64,000 bases of DNA, from NCBI GenBank assembly GCA_963678215.1, contig OY782758.1, positions 248,001 to 312,000 on the forward strand, in the 5' to 3' direction. Below are positions 33,704-43,206 of the stretch, piece by piece (the first letter of the stretch is position 1; each line of letters begins with the position of its first letter). Origin of the DNA: Thiobius zoothamnicola (GTDB taxonomy: Bacteria > Pseudomonadota > Gammaproteobacteria > Chromatiales > Chromatiaceae). A model generated the notes under the pieces. The model worked only from the letters and a program-made list of their open reading frames with translations, ran no database searches and was not told the DNA's origin. Both the position numbers and the translations under genes were made by a program.

Positions 33704-34273
33704 TTGGAATCAGTTAGCTTCACAGCAATGGATCGCGGTACTAAAGAGGATTATGTCCTTATTGCATCGCTCTTTGAAAAGCACCATGAGAACCTAAGTG
33801 GTCGTCTCTTAGCAACTCTAAAGCGCTATCGTGATGTTTATTATGGCTATAAGATCAGTCGCTATGAACATTCTCTTCAATGTGCAACCCGTGCCTATCA
33901 AAATAGAGAAAGCGATGAAATGATTGTAGCGTGCCTTTTTCATGATATAGGTGGTGAATTATCACCTTATAACCATGGTGAACTTGCGGCGGCTATTCTT
34001 AAGCCTTTTGTTTCTGATAAAGTTTATTGGATTATTAAACATCATCCTGTTTTCCAGCAACATGCCTGGATCCATCATTTTAATGGAGATCCTAATGAAA
34101 GGGATAAATTCAAATCGCACCCATATTACCAAGATGCGCTTAAGTTCTCTGATGAATATGACCAGAACAGCTTTGATCCCGATTTTAAGTCTTTACCATT
34201 AGAATTTTTCGTTCCGCTTGTTAAGCGTGTTTTTTCTGGGCCTGACTTGAACTACAAAAGTCCTGAACAATAA
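33704..34273 (+). CDS. HD-domain mixed-valent diiron oxygenase (PhnZ-like)
   Basis: 189 residues from TTG 33704, preceded by AAGGAG at 8 nt; the frame is open from 33647. Ligand positions of PhnZ-type HD oxygenases can be followed: YEHSLQCATRA (His56), FHDIG (His80-Asp81), YNHGELAAAIL (His91), IIKHHPVFQ (His113/114) and the late Asp in EYDQNSFDP. Known members (PhnZ, TmpB) cleave a C-P bond after hydroxylation by a dioxygenase; related MIOX cleaves C-C. It is not a phosphohydrolase by this reading. The likely hydroxylating partner is at 58239. Confidence 0.75.
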   Translation: MESVSFTAMDRGTKEDYVLIASLFEKHHENLSGRLLATLKRYRDVYYGYKISRYEHSLQCATRAYQNRESDEMIVACLFHDIGGELSPYNHGELAAAILKPFVSDKVYWIIKHHPVFQQHAWIHHFNGDPNERDKFKSHPYYQDALKFSDEYDQNSFDPDFKSLPLEFFVPLVKRVFSGPDLNYKSPEQ

Positions 34274-34340
34274 AGATGATTAATATCTCCTGGATTTTTG
34301 ATCTGATGTGTAATGTCCGTACAGTATATAGTGTAATAAA

Positions 34341-35078
34341 ATGGAATATAGAATTTATTTACCCAAGAATGAAAATCAGCTCCCTATTCATGAGGAGTAT
34401 TTCTTTATCATACAGGATAATGGTGAAGAGCAGCGTATAAGGCTGCATGATTATGCAACAATATATAGTATGCCAGGTCTTTATGAGCAACTCGCCATTG
34501 AGATGCTGGGCTATCAGTCTCATGAATTTATGGCTGATTTCCTGGCTAGAGAGCTGAATAAAGAGCGCGTTCCTCTTGATGAAGTCAATATACTAGAATT
34601 AGGGGCAGGTAGCGGCCTGTTTGGTAGAGAACTTTATAAGAATGGTATTAAGTCATTGATCGGTGTTGATATTGTTCCTGAGGCGGCTACCGCCGCCAAC
34701 TATGGTGAGAATAAAATTTATCAGGATTACTTGATTGAGGATTTCACCAAAATCACCCCGAATTCCAGAAAATGCATTATTGATCAGAAACCCAATGTAT
34801 TTGTCTGTTGTTCTGCGCTGAGCCAAGGCCATATTCCTATTGAAGCGGTTGAGACGGGTGTTAACCTCATTAATGATAATGGATGGATACTATTTAATGT
34901 TTCAGCGTCCAGTTATAAAAACAAGGATCATGAAATTATGGTATTTTTTGAAGAGGCAATGAGAAAAGGGCAATTACAAATGGTTTCCACGGAGAACTAT
35001 ATTCATCGGAAATTCTGTAATGGTGATAGCCTGGAATATGTTGCGCTTCTTCTAAAGAAAAACTCAACAGTAGATTAA
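34341..35078 (+). CDS. SAM-dependent methyltransferase (class I)
   Basis: 245 residues. Rossmann methyltransferase motif I is ILELGAGSGLFGRELY (residues about 86-101), followed by acidic end of strand 2 in LIGVDIVPEAA and motif around VFVCCSALSQGHIP. An N-terminal segment of about 80 residues precedes the fold. Probably acts on a small molecule; substrate not inferable. Starts 67 bp after the HD oxygenase. Confidence 0.8.
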   Translation: MEYRIYLPKNENQLPIHEEYFFIIQDNGEEQRIRLHDYATIYSMPGLYEQLAIEMLGYQSHEFMADFLARELNKERVPLDEVNILELGAGSGLFGRELYKNGIKSLIGVDIVPEAATAANYGENKIYQDYLIEDFTKITPNSRKCIIDQKPNVFVCCSALSQGHIPIEAVETGVNLINDNGWILFNVSASSYKNKDHEIMVFFEEAMRKGQLQMVSTENYIHRKFCNGDSLEYVALLLKKNSTVD

Positions 35079-35084
35079 AAGAAG

Positions 35085-36017
35085 TTGAAAAAAATCTCTC
35101 CAGAGAAAATCATGAGTGATCACTTTGTATTGCCTGCCGGGTACGATATTGTAGAAGTCACTCATGATCTTATCAATAACTTAGGTTCTCTGTCTGGCCA
35201 GCAGAGAGACTATAGTTATATGATATTGAGTACCTGGATTCTTTATCCAGAAGACGTAAGGCCCTATACCCAACAGCAACTTGTTGAGTTGCAAGAGATC
35301 GTAATAAATCACATTCAGAACGGTCTGGGGAGTTCGACTTATGATGACACCATATTCCTGCGCGCATATTCAATTCTAGTGTTGAATGACCTTCTTCAAG
35401 CGCACCAAAAATATCCTTATCTCAGTAGAGAAGAAGTCATCGGTAGACTAGATCTGGCTTTATCATATCTTGATAAGGAACAAGATCTAAGAGGCTTTGT
35501 GGATGAGGAAAAAGGTTGGGCTCATGGCATTGCGCATATTGCTGACACTTTTATGATTCTAAGCGCTGATACTTGGCTTGAAGAAGCGCATTTGAATAGC
35601 ATGCTATCCTCTATCTCGAAAAGAATTAAGCAACCGATTGTCTCTCTTTTTATTCACTCAGAGGAAGAAAGACTGGCAAGAGCGGTGGTCAATATCTTTA
35701 GTCGTCAACTCTTGTCGCGCCAGAGTATTGATGCTTTCCTGCGTCGATTAACGGTTCCAGATAAGATAAAAACAACGGGAAAATTCGTTTGGGAAGACTT
35801 TGATAAGAATCCTTGGAGATATGTATTAACCAGCGCTCGAGAAGATCTTGTTTCTTACAGAAATCTACAAAACTTTATCCGGAGTATATACTTCCAGTGG
35901 AAGGCCTGTGATATCGAGGTAGATAAGAAGCAATATGTTCAGGAGAAATTAGACTTGGCATTGGATGCTATCAACCTGGGTTTTTACAATAAAGAGAGTG
36001 GGTTCTTTATTACCTGA
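35085..36017 (+). CDS. DUF2785 family protein
   Basis: 310 residues from TTG 35085; ATG 35112 is an alternative. An all-helical protein; the block LRGFVDEEKGWAHGIAHIAD is the DUF2785 signature, with GWAH and a later helix repeat. Family function is unknown. Its start is 6 nt after the methyltransferase stop, so they are coupled. Last gene of the AT-rich cluster. Confidence 0.75.
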   Translation: MKKISPEKIMSDHFVLPAGYDIVEVTHDLINNLGSLSGQQRDYSYMILSTWILYPEDVRPYTQQQLVELQEIVINHIQNGLGSSTYDDTIFLRAYSILVLNDLLQAHQKYPYLSREEVIGRLDLALSYLDKEQDLRGFVDEEKGWAHGIAHIADTFMILSADTWLEEAHLNSMLSSISKRIKQPIVSLFIHSEEERLARAVVNIFSRQLLSRQSIDAFLRRLTVPDKIKTTGKFVWEDFDKNPWRYVLTSAREDLVSYRNLQNFIRSIYFQWKACDIEVDKKQYVQEKLDLALDAINLGFYNKESGFFIT

Positions 36018-36061
36018 TTTCACTCTGATCCTTTATTTATCCGTAGACTACGCTATGACAA

Positions 36062-36111
36062 AATAGCCATTTTGGCCTTATCATTCGGCCTTTCCCAATA
36101 AAACGGCTATT
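36062..36111 (+). terminator. Stem-loop between the island cluster and ftsY
   Basis: AATAGCC (36062-36068) pairs with GGCTATT (36105-36111), with an inner GGCC/GGCC pairing. Only a weak T content follows, so either a poor terminator or a structured ftsY leader. Confidence 0.4.
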
Positions 36112-36125
36112 AATGGTTTATAAGC

Positions 36126-37067
36126 ATGTCTGAATCTCAACAAGGCGAAAAGAAAGGGTTATTTGGTCGATTAAAGCATGGTTTATCGCGCACCCGTGCA
36201 GTGATTGCGGATGGTATGGCGGATCTGGTGCTGGGGAAAAAATCGATTGATGACGATTTGCTGGAGGATTTGGAATCCTTGCTGTTAATGGCGGATGTCG
36301 GATTTGAGACCACGCGGCGCATTATGGATGATTTGTCGGAAAAGGCGCTCCGGCGGGAAATGGATGACCCGGCAGTTCTGCAACAGGCATTGCGTGATCA
36401 TCTGGCGGCCATTTTGCAACGCGTGGAGGCCCCGCTTGAAGCCCCTCAAAACGGTAAGCCTTTAGTCATCATGATGGTTGGCGTCAACGGAGCCGGTAAG
36501 ACAACGACGATTGGCAAGCTGGCGCAACGTTTACAACGGGAAGGCAAACAGGTCATGCTGGCGGCTGGCGATACTTTCCGGGCCGCTGCGGTCGAGCAAT
36601 TGGAAACCTGGGGCCAGCGCAACAATGCGCCAGTGATTGCGCAACGCCATGGCGCAGATCCCGCCTCTGTGATATTTGATGCCTTGCAAGCCGCTCAAGC
36701 GCGTGGTTTTGATGTTTTGATTGCAGATACGGCGGGTCGCCTGCATACCAAAAACAACTTAATGGATGAATTGGCTAAAATCGCCCGAGTGCTGAAAAAG
36801 CTTGATGCCGATGCGCCGCACGAAGTCATGCTGGTTGTCGATGCAAGTATCGGGCAAAATGCGCTCAATCAGGCGATTGAATTTAATCGCGCGCTCAAAT
36901 TGACCGGGATCACGGTGACAAAATTAGATGGCACGGCGAAAGGCGGCATCATATTCTCTATCGCAGATCAATTGGAAGTACCCATTCGGTATATCGGCAT
37001 CGGTGAAGGCGTGGATGATCTGCGTCCCTTTCATGCAGATGATTTTGTGCAAGCCGTATTGACATGA
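36126..37067 (+). CDS. ftsY: Signal recognition particle receptor FtsY
   Basis: 313 residues. SRP GTPase: NG domain with GVNGAGKTTTIGKLA (P-loop), DTFRAAAVEQL, DTAGRLHTK and TKLDGTAKGG. The N-terminal A domain is very short compared with E. coli. Targets ribosome-nascent-chain complexes to the Sec translocon. Overlaps ftsE by 4 bp, the usual ftsYEX operon. GC content returns to the genome norm from here. Confidence 0.95.
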   Translation: MSESQQGEKKGLFGRLKHGLSRTRAVIADGMADLVLGKKSIDDDLLEDLESLLLMADVGFETTRRIMDDLSEKALRREMDDPAVLQQALRDHLAAILQRVEAPLEAPQNGKPLVIMMVGVNGAGKTTTIGKLAQRLQREGKQVMLAAGDTFRAAAVEQLETWGQRNNAPVIAQRHGADPASVIFDALQAAQARGFDVLIADTAGRLHTKNNLMDELAKIARVLKKLDADAPHEVMLVVDASIGQNALNQAIEFNRALKLTGITVTKLDGTAKGGIIFSIADQLEVPIRYIGIGEGVDDLRPFHADDFVQAVLT

Positions 37068-37738
37068 TTCATTTTGATAATGTTGCCAAACGTTACCCGA
37101 CAGGGAAAGAAAGCTTAACAGGCATTGATTTCAGCCTGGAAGAAGGTGAAATGGCTTTCCTGACCGGCCATTCCGGTGCCGGTAAAAGTACCCTGCTGAG
37201 GCTGATTGGTTTGTTGGAGCGGGCGACGCGCGGCCAGGTCTGGGTCAACGGAAGAAATTTAAACCGGCTGTATGGGCGGGATATTCCATACCATCGGCGT
37301 GAAGTGGGGATGATCTTTCAAGATCATCGCCTGCTGCATGACCGTACCGTGTTTGACAATATTGCTTTGCCTTTAATCATCGCTGGTGCCAGGCGCAAGG
37401 AAATACGCCGTCGGGTGCGCGCTGCGTTGGATAAAGTGAATCTGTTGAATAAAGAAAAAAGCCAGCCAATTTCACTTTCGGGTGGAGAGCAGCAGCGAGT
37501 TGGCATCGCCCGCGCGTTAGTCAGTAAGCCCCCGGTATTGCTGGCGGACGAACCGACAGGTAATTTGGATCCCTATTTATCACAAGAGATCATGCATTTA
37601 TTCACTCAGTTTAATCAGGTTGGCGTCACCATATTGATTGCCACGCATGATATTGATTTGATCCGAACATTAGGCCAACGGATTATTCATTTGCGGGAAG
37701 GGCAAATTCAATACGATGTGAAGAAAGCCACGCCCTGA
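37064..37738 (+). CDS. ftsE: Cell-division ATP-binding protein FtsE
   Basis: 224 residues. ABC ATPase with Walker A GHSGAGKST, Q-loop FQDHRL, signature LSGGEQQRVGIARAL and Walker B LLADEPTGNLD. With FtsX it controls peptidoglycan hydrolases at the septum. Adjacent ftsX begins on the last base of its stop codon. Confidence 0.95.
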   Translation: MIHFDNVAKRYPTGKESLTGIDFSLEEGEMAFLTGHSGAGKSTLLRLIGLLERATRGQVWVNGRNLNRLYGRDIPYHRREVGMIFQDHRLLHDRTVFDNIALPLIIAGARRKEIRRRVRAALDKVNLLNKEKSQPISLSGGEQQRVGIARALVSKPPVLLADEPTGNLDPYLSQEIMHLFTQFNQVGVTILIATHDIDLIRTLGQRIIHLREGQIQYDVKKATP

Positions 37739-38691
37739 TGTCAAAGAAGCCGTCACAACGTCGCCAATCAAAGCCGGATATTGGCGCTCTGGGCTGGTTG
37801 GCTCGTCATCTGCAAGCGGTTATTAGCGCTTTAGGTCGATTATTGCGCAATCCCTTCAGCACTCTGATGACAACGGCGGTTATCGGCATCGCCATCGCTC
37901 TGCCAAGCGGCCTGGTTTTGTTCATTGATAATGTGCGGCAGGTCAGTGATGATTGGCAAGGCGTCCTTAATTTATCGCTTTTTCTGGATCCAGTTGTCAC
38001 CGATCAACAAGCCGCGCAGTTGAGCGAACGGATTGCGCGACACCCGGAAATCGCCTCAGTCCGTCTGGTCACTAAACAACAGGCAATGCAAGAATTCCGC
38101 CAGTTATCCGGTTTCGGCCAAGCGCTGGATTTACTCGAAGACAATCCCTTGCCAGCCGTCATTCTGGTTCAGCCAACAAGCGCGCACAACATAGAACAAC
38201 TCACCAAGCGTTTGCAAAGTAGGCAGGAAGTTGAATTGGCTCAAATCGATCTGCAATGGCTGCAACGTTTTGATGCCATTACCCGGATTGCTGAACGGAG
38301 CGTTTTCATTTTGTCAGGCTTGCTGGGCATCGCGGTTTTATTGGTGGTTGGTAATACGGTCCGCCTGGAAATTCAAAACCGCTATCGTGAAATTGAAATC
38401 ATCAAGTTGGTTGGCGGCACCAATGCTTTTATTCGGCGACCTTTTTTGTATGAGGGTATTTGGTACGGTCTGTTTGGTGCGCTGATCGCCTTAGGATTGG
38501 TTGTCACGGCTTTGTCAATGCTGCAAGAGCCGGTGCAAGCATTAGCCGGTTTATATCAATCTGATTTTAGTTTGGCTTGGATCAACCCTAACATTCTCAT
38601 GAGTATTCTTCTTGGTGGGCCTGCGTTAGGCCTGTCAGGTGCTTGGGTTGAGGTCAATCATCAGTTGCGGAAAATGGATCCCCAGCATTAG
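37738..38691 (+). CDS. ftsX: Cell-division membrane protein FtsX
   Basis: 317 residues with four membrane helices and a large periplasmic loop (about residues 65-180) between the first two. The C-terminal block LEIQNRYREIEIIKLVGGTNAFIRRPF is the FtsX signature. Works with FtsE. In many relatives rpoH follows ftsX; here rpoH is 13 kb upstream instead. Confidence 0.93.
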   Translation: MSKKPSQRRQSKPDIGALGWLARHLQAVISALGRLLRNPFSTLMTTAVIGIAIALPSGLVLFIDNVRQVSDDWQGVLNLSLFLDPVVTDQQAAQLSERIARHPEIASVRLVTKQQAMQEFRQLSGFGQALDLLEDNPLPAVILVQPTSAHNIEQLTKRLQSRQEVELAQIDLQWLQRFDAITRIAERSVFILSGLLGIAVLLVVGNTVRLEIQNRYREIEIIKLVGGTNAFIRRPFLYEGIWYGLFGALIALGLVVTALSMLQEPVQALAGLYQSDFSLAWINPNILMSILLGGPALGLSGAWVEVNHQLRKMDPQH

Positions 38692-38763
38692 ATGGCATCA
38701 TCAAGAATAAACACTTTTTTGCTGTATTGCGCAACTCAAATTAGGAAAATTTGTTGCAATTCA

Positions 38764-40008
38764 TCAGAGTCTGCTTGGGAATCTATTGGTATTTGATGTA
38801 TGTAAATGGCCACTCAGTTTGGTCGAAGCATATCCCATCAACATACCCATTTGCGCCCAGAACAATAATGCCCAATGACGATTAAAAAAACTGTCTGAGA
38901 GATTCTTCATAACGACGCCGACAATGATTGCGATGCCAACAGCCGATATAATCTGTAATTCATTATCACTAAATCGACGCAGACGATAAAAAAACCACCC
39001 AAGACAAACAAATATACTGATCAATGCCAAAATGCCTGGTATGCCCATCTGTATGCCAGCATCCAGAAATATATTATGGCTATGCCAGAAAACCGGATTA
39101 TTGCTGATATTCGGGTAAGCTTTTCCTAATGTTGCTCGGCCAAACCCTTTGCCCTGTAACGGCGATTCCGATATTTTTTCAATCACATTCCGCCAAACTG
39201 GCGTTCTGGGATCTTTACTCAGCATTCTGGCGATGCTGGTAACAGAAAAATCAGCCATACGCCCTTTTTGGCTGCCGACCAAATACATCCCGTAAATCAA
39301 AGACAATACCAATATAGGGATAGTGGCTATCAAAATGACTTTCTTACGGGGAATGGGTAAGAGTAGAAGCAATATGGTAAGTTGAACGGTCAGGGCTGGC
39401 CAAAACATGATGTTTTTTGTCCAATAACCCGCCCAAATAATGCTTGCCAGCAAACTGGTGAAGAGTATGGCGATAATCATTCTATACGGTATTTCTGGGT
39501 GTTGCTTAACCAGCACAAAACCAGCGAACAGTATCGTTGGCAGGGTTGTGATAATGACGGTGCTTAAGCCGCCCACACCGCCAAAGGTGGCATCTCTTAC
39601 CCAACCACCTTGATTGATATGAGAGAATATTGCCCAAACAGAAGCCGCCAGAACGGAAATAAAAACCGTATACACGAATATTCTTAATACATTCTCGGTT
39701 TTAGTGAAGAAATAGAAGCAAAGAAAGCATACTAAGCCATAAATGATCTCTGTCTTAATTTCGCCAAGTGAATAATAGAAGTCAACGGAATTATATAGGG
39801 AAAATAAAGCCAGTAATAGCCATATAGCAAGCGTCTCTATGCAATAAGGTTTTTTTCTTTTCTCAGAGAAAAAATATTTTATCGCTATCAACATAAATAG
39901 GAATAGCGATGTTAAGCGCAAAGCTACTGTATGAGAAAATGGTAAAGACAACAAAAAAACAACCGGAGGTATATACTGATAACCCAGGTAGGATGAGAAT
40001 CTATCCAT
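38764..40008 (-). CDS. O-antigen ligase family protein
   Basis: 414 residues with about eleven membrane helices. The conserved periplasmic loop includes GKGFGRATLGKAYPN and the essential-type His in WHSHNIFLDAGIQMG. Such Wzy/WaaL-fold enzymes join lipid-linked O-chains to lipid A-core or polymerise them. Last gene of the minus-strand glycan block, 2 nt downstream of the FkbM gene. Confidence 0.88.
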   Translation of the reverse strand: MDRFSSYLGYQYIPPVVFLLSLPFSHTVALRLTSLFLFMLIAIKYFFSEKRKKPYCIETLAIWLLLALFSLYNSVDFYYSLGEIKTEIIYGLVCFLCFYFFTKTENVLRIFVYTVFISVLAASVWAIFSHINQGGWVRDATFGGVGGLSTVIITTLPTILFAGFVLVKQHPEIPYRMIIAILFTSLLASIIWAGYWTKNIMFWPALTVQLTILLLLLPIPRKKVILIATIPILVLSLIYGMYLVGSQKGRMADFSVTSIARMLSKDPRTPVWRNVIEKISESPLQGKGFGRATLGKAYPNISNNPVFWHSHNIFLDAGIQMGIPGILALISIFVCLGWFFYRLRRFSDNELQIISAVGIAIIVGVVMKNLSDSFFNRHWALLFWAQMGMLMGYASTKLSGHLHTSNTNRFPSRL

Positions 40009-40010
40009 AG

Positions 40011-40901
40011 CTATAATCCAGATAGATACTTTATCTCATTAGTAAACACAATGTTATCATGTCCAATATCGTCTACATAGAATTGGTTTAGTGTCGCCAG
40101 GATATTATTTTTCTCAACAAGTAACTTGGTTTTTGGTACATACATGTAATTGAAAAAGGGGATTATTTGTTCAGCAAATCGATTTGTACTAACACCAGCA
40201 ACATCTCTCAGGTGATGCGGTAGAAATTCAACAATCAAATGCTTTGCAGCAGAAAGTATTTTTGGCATGCCTTTAAGGGCGTAATACTCAGAACCTTCTA
40301 TATCCATGAAGACCAAATCGAATACTCGATCACCCAACAAATCATCTAATCGTTGGGAGTTTACTTTAACTAATTCAGGTTGATCATAAGTGTATGATAT
40401 TTTCTCAACAACGGGTTGACGTTTTGATCCACCACTGTTGTCTCTGCTCACTAAGAAGTCAAGCGTCCCTGACTCATCATTAGCTGCCAGATTATAAGCA
40501 TCAACATTGCTGCATACATTGATTCTTAGATTCATTTTCAGTAATTCGTAGGTTCCTGGGTTAGCCTCGATAGCCACCATATGTTCCACTTTTTTGGATA
40601 ATGGAATCGCTATCGATCCTATATGAGCTCCGACAACTAACACATGATCTTTTTCTGCTAGAAGCGATTCAGCAAGTGCTATTTCATTCAGGGAATAGTA
40701 ACCTTCCTGCAATAAAGATCTACTGACAAAATTATCTTCCGGGTCAACAACGAAAATTCCTTGTTCAGTTCTTGTTAGGATACCATGCGCATTTTCACCA
40801 AAAGAGAGCAGCTTATTCTTTCTTTTCTCAGCTTTCTTATACCGCCTCTTCCATTTACGTTCTCGATTCCATTCTTTGATTTGTTTGATAAAAAACATCA
40901 C
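40011..40901 (-). CDS. FkbM-family methyltransferase
   Basis: 296 residues. A very basic N-terminus (KEWNRERKWKRRYKKAEK) precedes the fold: VLVVGAHIGSIAIPLSK, MVAIEANPGTYELLKMN and FMDIEGSEYYALKGM are FkbM blocks. Likely O-methylates a sugar of the LPS or capsule made by this locus. Moderately AT-rich. 10 bp after the GT4 gene. Confidence 0.85.
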   Translation of the reverse strand: MMFFIKQIKEWNRERKWKRRYKKAEKRKNKLLSFGENAHGILTRTEQGIFVVDPEDNFVSRSLLQEGYYSLNEIALAESLLAEKDHVLVVGAHIGSIAIPLSKKVEHMVAIEANPGTYELLKMNLRINVCSNVDAYNLAANDESGTLDFLVSRDNSGGSKRQPVVEKISYTYDQPELVKVNSQRLDDLLGDRVFDLVFMDIEGSEYYALKGMPKILSAAKHLIVEFLPHHLRDVAGVSTNRFAEQIIPFFNYMYVPKTKLLVEKNNILATLNQFYVDDIGHDNIVFTNEIKYLSGL

Positions 40902-40911
40902 TTTCTATAAC

Positions 40912-42057
40912 TCACACACTGTTACAATGCTGGATATATGAATCCAGTGAATGGGCCATGGAAAAAGGCATAATATGCTGATCGGTTATTTCAGGATATT
41001 TTGTTAATGCCCGCTCAATGTTCTTGGCAAGTGGATCTGCTTCTCCTGGCTTGGAAAGAAACCGGGATAATTCACCGGTGAGAATTTCTGCTGGTCCGGT
41101 TGGGCAATTGGTGCTAACGACAGGCGTACCGATAACCAAGGATTCAATCAGTACAGTGGGTAATCCCTCGCTGTCTGATGACATCACAAATAGGTCAGCT
41201 TGTTTTATCCAGGGATAAGGATTTTGTTGGAAGCCGGGCATTACAATGCGTTCAGATATACCCAATTCCCGGGATAACTCAATAATACATTGCCGCCATG
41301 CTTTGTCGGACTCTGTGAAAACCCCACCGAGAAGTACCAGTTTTTGCGGTATATCAAGCTTGGCATAAGCTTTCAGTAATACATCCTGGCGTTTGCGATT
41401 TTCCAGTTTGGCGGCATAAATGATATAAGGCTTGTCTCTAGGAAAGTCCGGGTGGGTGATTCTTTCTTGCGCGCGACGTCTGAGTTTCGAGAAATCAAAC
41501 GGATTATAGATCGTGGTAATCAATCTTGGCTTTATGCCTATCTCATCAACCAATTCTTCTCGTAATGCTTTGGAAACGGTAACAATATTCGTATTACTGT
41601 ATATGTTAATAAATTTGCGTCGCCATCGGATTTTCCGGATAATTCTTTTTAAGCCGGTTTTATCACCCACTTTAGATTCAATATATTTCTTCAACGAATT
41701 ACGGTAACGGATATAAACATTATCCAGGTTAGCCATTTTGCTCAACCTGTCCATATCCTCCGCATTGGAAATAAAGAAATCGAAGCGTTTGTTATCCGAC
41801 TCAATTCTTCTGATCAGGCACTTTAATTTCTTGGCCAAACGTAATTTATTGATCCAACGGCTTCTTGATAACAGGCCATCTTCAGATAACCAGTGCACAT
41901 TAAATGCTGATTCATCGATATCATAAACGATTTCATTTTTAACCAGAATGATATGTACATCAACTCCAAAATCCGCAAAGCCTTCCGCAAAATTTAATAC
42001 AATACGTTCAGCGCCACCACCCGTTAGAGTGTCGATTAACAATCCTATTCGTAACAT
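40912..42057 (-). CDS. GT4-family glycosyltransferase
   Basis: 381 residues from ATG 42057 (MLRIGLLID); ATG 42066 adds three. Glycine-rich acceptor loop TGGGAERIVLNFAEGF and the donor-site block GLPTVLIESLVIGTPVVSTNCPTGPAEIL are GT-B/GT4 features. Retaining transferase for a nucleotide sugar. Part of the LPS block. Confidence 0.88.
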   Translation of the reverse strand: MLRIGLLIDTLTGGGAERIVLNFAEGFADFGVDVHIILVKNEIVYDIDESAFNVHWLSEDGLLSRSRWINKLRLAKKLKCLIRRIESDNKRFDFFISNAEDMDRLSKMANLDNVYIRYRNSLKKYIESKVGDKTGLKRIIRKIRWRRKFINIYSNTNIVTVSKALREELVDEIGIKPRLITTIYNPFDFSKLRRRAQERITHPDFPRDKPYIIYAAKLENRKRQDVLLKAYAKLDIPQKLVLLGGVFTESDKAWRQCIIELSRELGISERIVMPGFQQNPYPWIKQADLFVMSSDSEGLPTVLIESLVIGTPVVSTNCPTGPAEILTGELSRFLSKPGEADPLAKNIERALTKYPEITDQHIMPFSMAHSLDSYIQHCNSV

Positions 42058-42084
42058 ATTTCTCACAAAATGAAGGTATAAAAA

Positions 42085-43206
42085 TTACCTGAACAAAGCA
42101 CGTAATACATTAATCACATCCGTTTTCTGATTTAAATTCGTACAAAAGGGGCTTCTACATTCAGAATCCCCACGCCAACATTGCCGCACCCAAGGCAAAT
42201 CACGTCCAAACAACAATGTTTGATCACGGCATGATACATCTTCATGCCAAATGGGGAAAAACTGACTATTCTGCCAGAACCTTCCAGCGCCAAAAATAAG
42301 CGGAGAACCCGGCCCAAATAACACAATGGTCGGCACATCAACAATCCGCCCCAGATGAGCAATGCCTGTATCGGGGCAAACCAAAGCACTTGCCTGCTTT
42401 AGTAGCTGCCATAATTGGTTTAATGCCAGCGTTCCGGCAAACACCCTGTCTTCAGACTTGACTGCTATTGATGACAATAGATGCACCTCTGCTTGACCCA
42501 CGCTCCAAACCACCGCTAGACCTTGTTCCCGTATCCATTCAGCAACCACATGCCAATTTTCCACTGACCAGTACTTATGTTGTTTACTTGCACCCAGATG
42601 TAAAACAATATAGTCAGTGCCGGGTAATTCAAACGGTGAATAATCTGGCGCAGGCCAGTCAGCTGACGTATAGGTCAAATCAGGCAATGCGGGTTTGACT
42701 AAAGTTGCTGCTGTATCACCCCAAGTCGTGACTGTTTCAGGCCATGGTACTAATTCGTCGATATAGTGGTTTTTACGTGTTTGACTGTCCCAAAAAGCAA
42801 TAATCCAACGCGCGCCCATCGCCCTGGCCATCTGCGCCCACCGGTTATCTCCCGGTACAAAAGCGATATCATAGGATTGATGTTCGGTAATCAGGCGCGC
42901 AATGCCCATTATATTCCTTGGATCAAAGCCTTTTGCCGAAACAGCATAAGGCCGACCGGAATATAAAGGCATGATATATTCCGGACAGACAAAAACAATC
43001 TCCGCCTGCGGGTATTGATGGCGCAAACGCTTTAGCAAAGGCGTCAACATGAGCGTATCACCCAGCAATAAATGATTGATCACAAGGAGCCGTTTAATCT
43101 GTTGATCAGGAATCTTTTTACCTGGTTTATGGAATAACGCAAAGACCGCTATAAGCAAACGTCCCCATAAACGGCTAGCCACGCTCCACCCTCTGACGCA
43201 AAGCAT
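42085..43206 (-). CDS. GT9-family (heptosyltransferase-like) glycosyltransferase
   Basis: 373 residues. GT9 signatures: LLVINHLLLGDTLMLTPLL at the start of the fold, YIVLHLGASKQHKYW in the middle, and CPDTGIAHLGRIVDVPTIVLFGP near the C-terminus. Typical role is adding heptose to the LPS core. A C-terminal cysteine cluster (CRDQTLL, CWRGDSECRSPFC) is also seen in related heptosyltransferases. Overlaps the downstream-strand neighbour asnB-like gene by 32 bp. Confidence 0.88.
   Translation of the reverse strand: MLCVRGWSVASRLWGRLLIAVFALFHKPGKKIPDQQIKRLLVINHLLLGDTLMLTPLLKRLRHQYPQAEIVFVCPEYIMPLYSGRPYAVSAKGFDPRNIMGIARLITEHQSYDIAFVPGDNRWAQMARAMGARWIIAFWDSQTRKNHYIDELVPWPETVTTWGDTAATLVKPALPDLTYTSADWPAPDYSPFELPGTDYIVLHLGASKQHKYWSVENWHVVAEWIREQGLAVVWSVGQAEVHLLSSIAVKSEDRVFAGTLALNQLWQLLKQASALVCPDTGIAHLGRIVDVPTIVLFGPGSPLIFGAGRFWQNSQFFPIWHEDVSCRDQTLLFGRDLPWVRQCWRGDSECRSPFCTNLNQKTDVINVLRALFR

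Noticed and set aside
28293..36017. Isonitrile-lipopeptide or opine-metallophore cluster
   Set aside because: A possible FcoT-like protein and a saccharopine-type dehydrogenase recall those pathways, but no acyl-ACP ligase, NRPS, nicotianamine-synthase-like enzyme or racemase is in the cluster.
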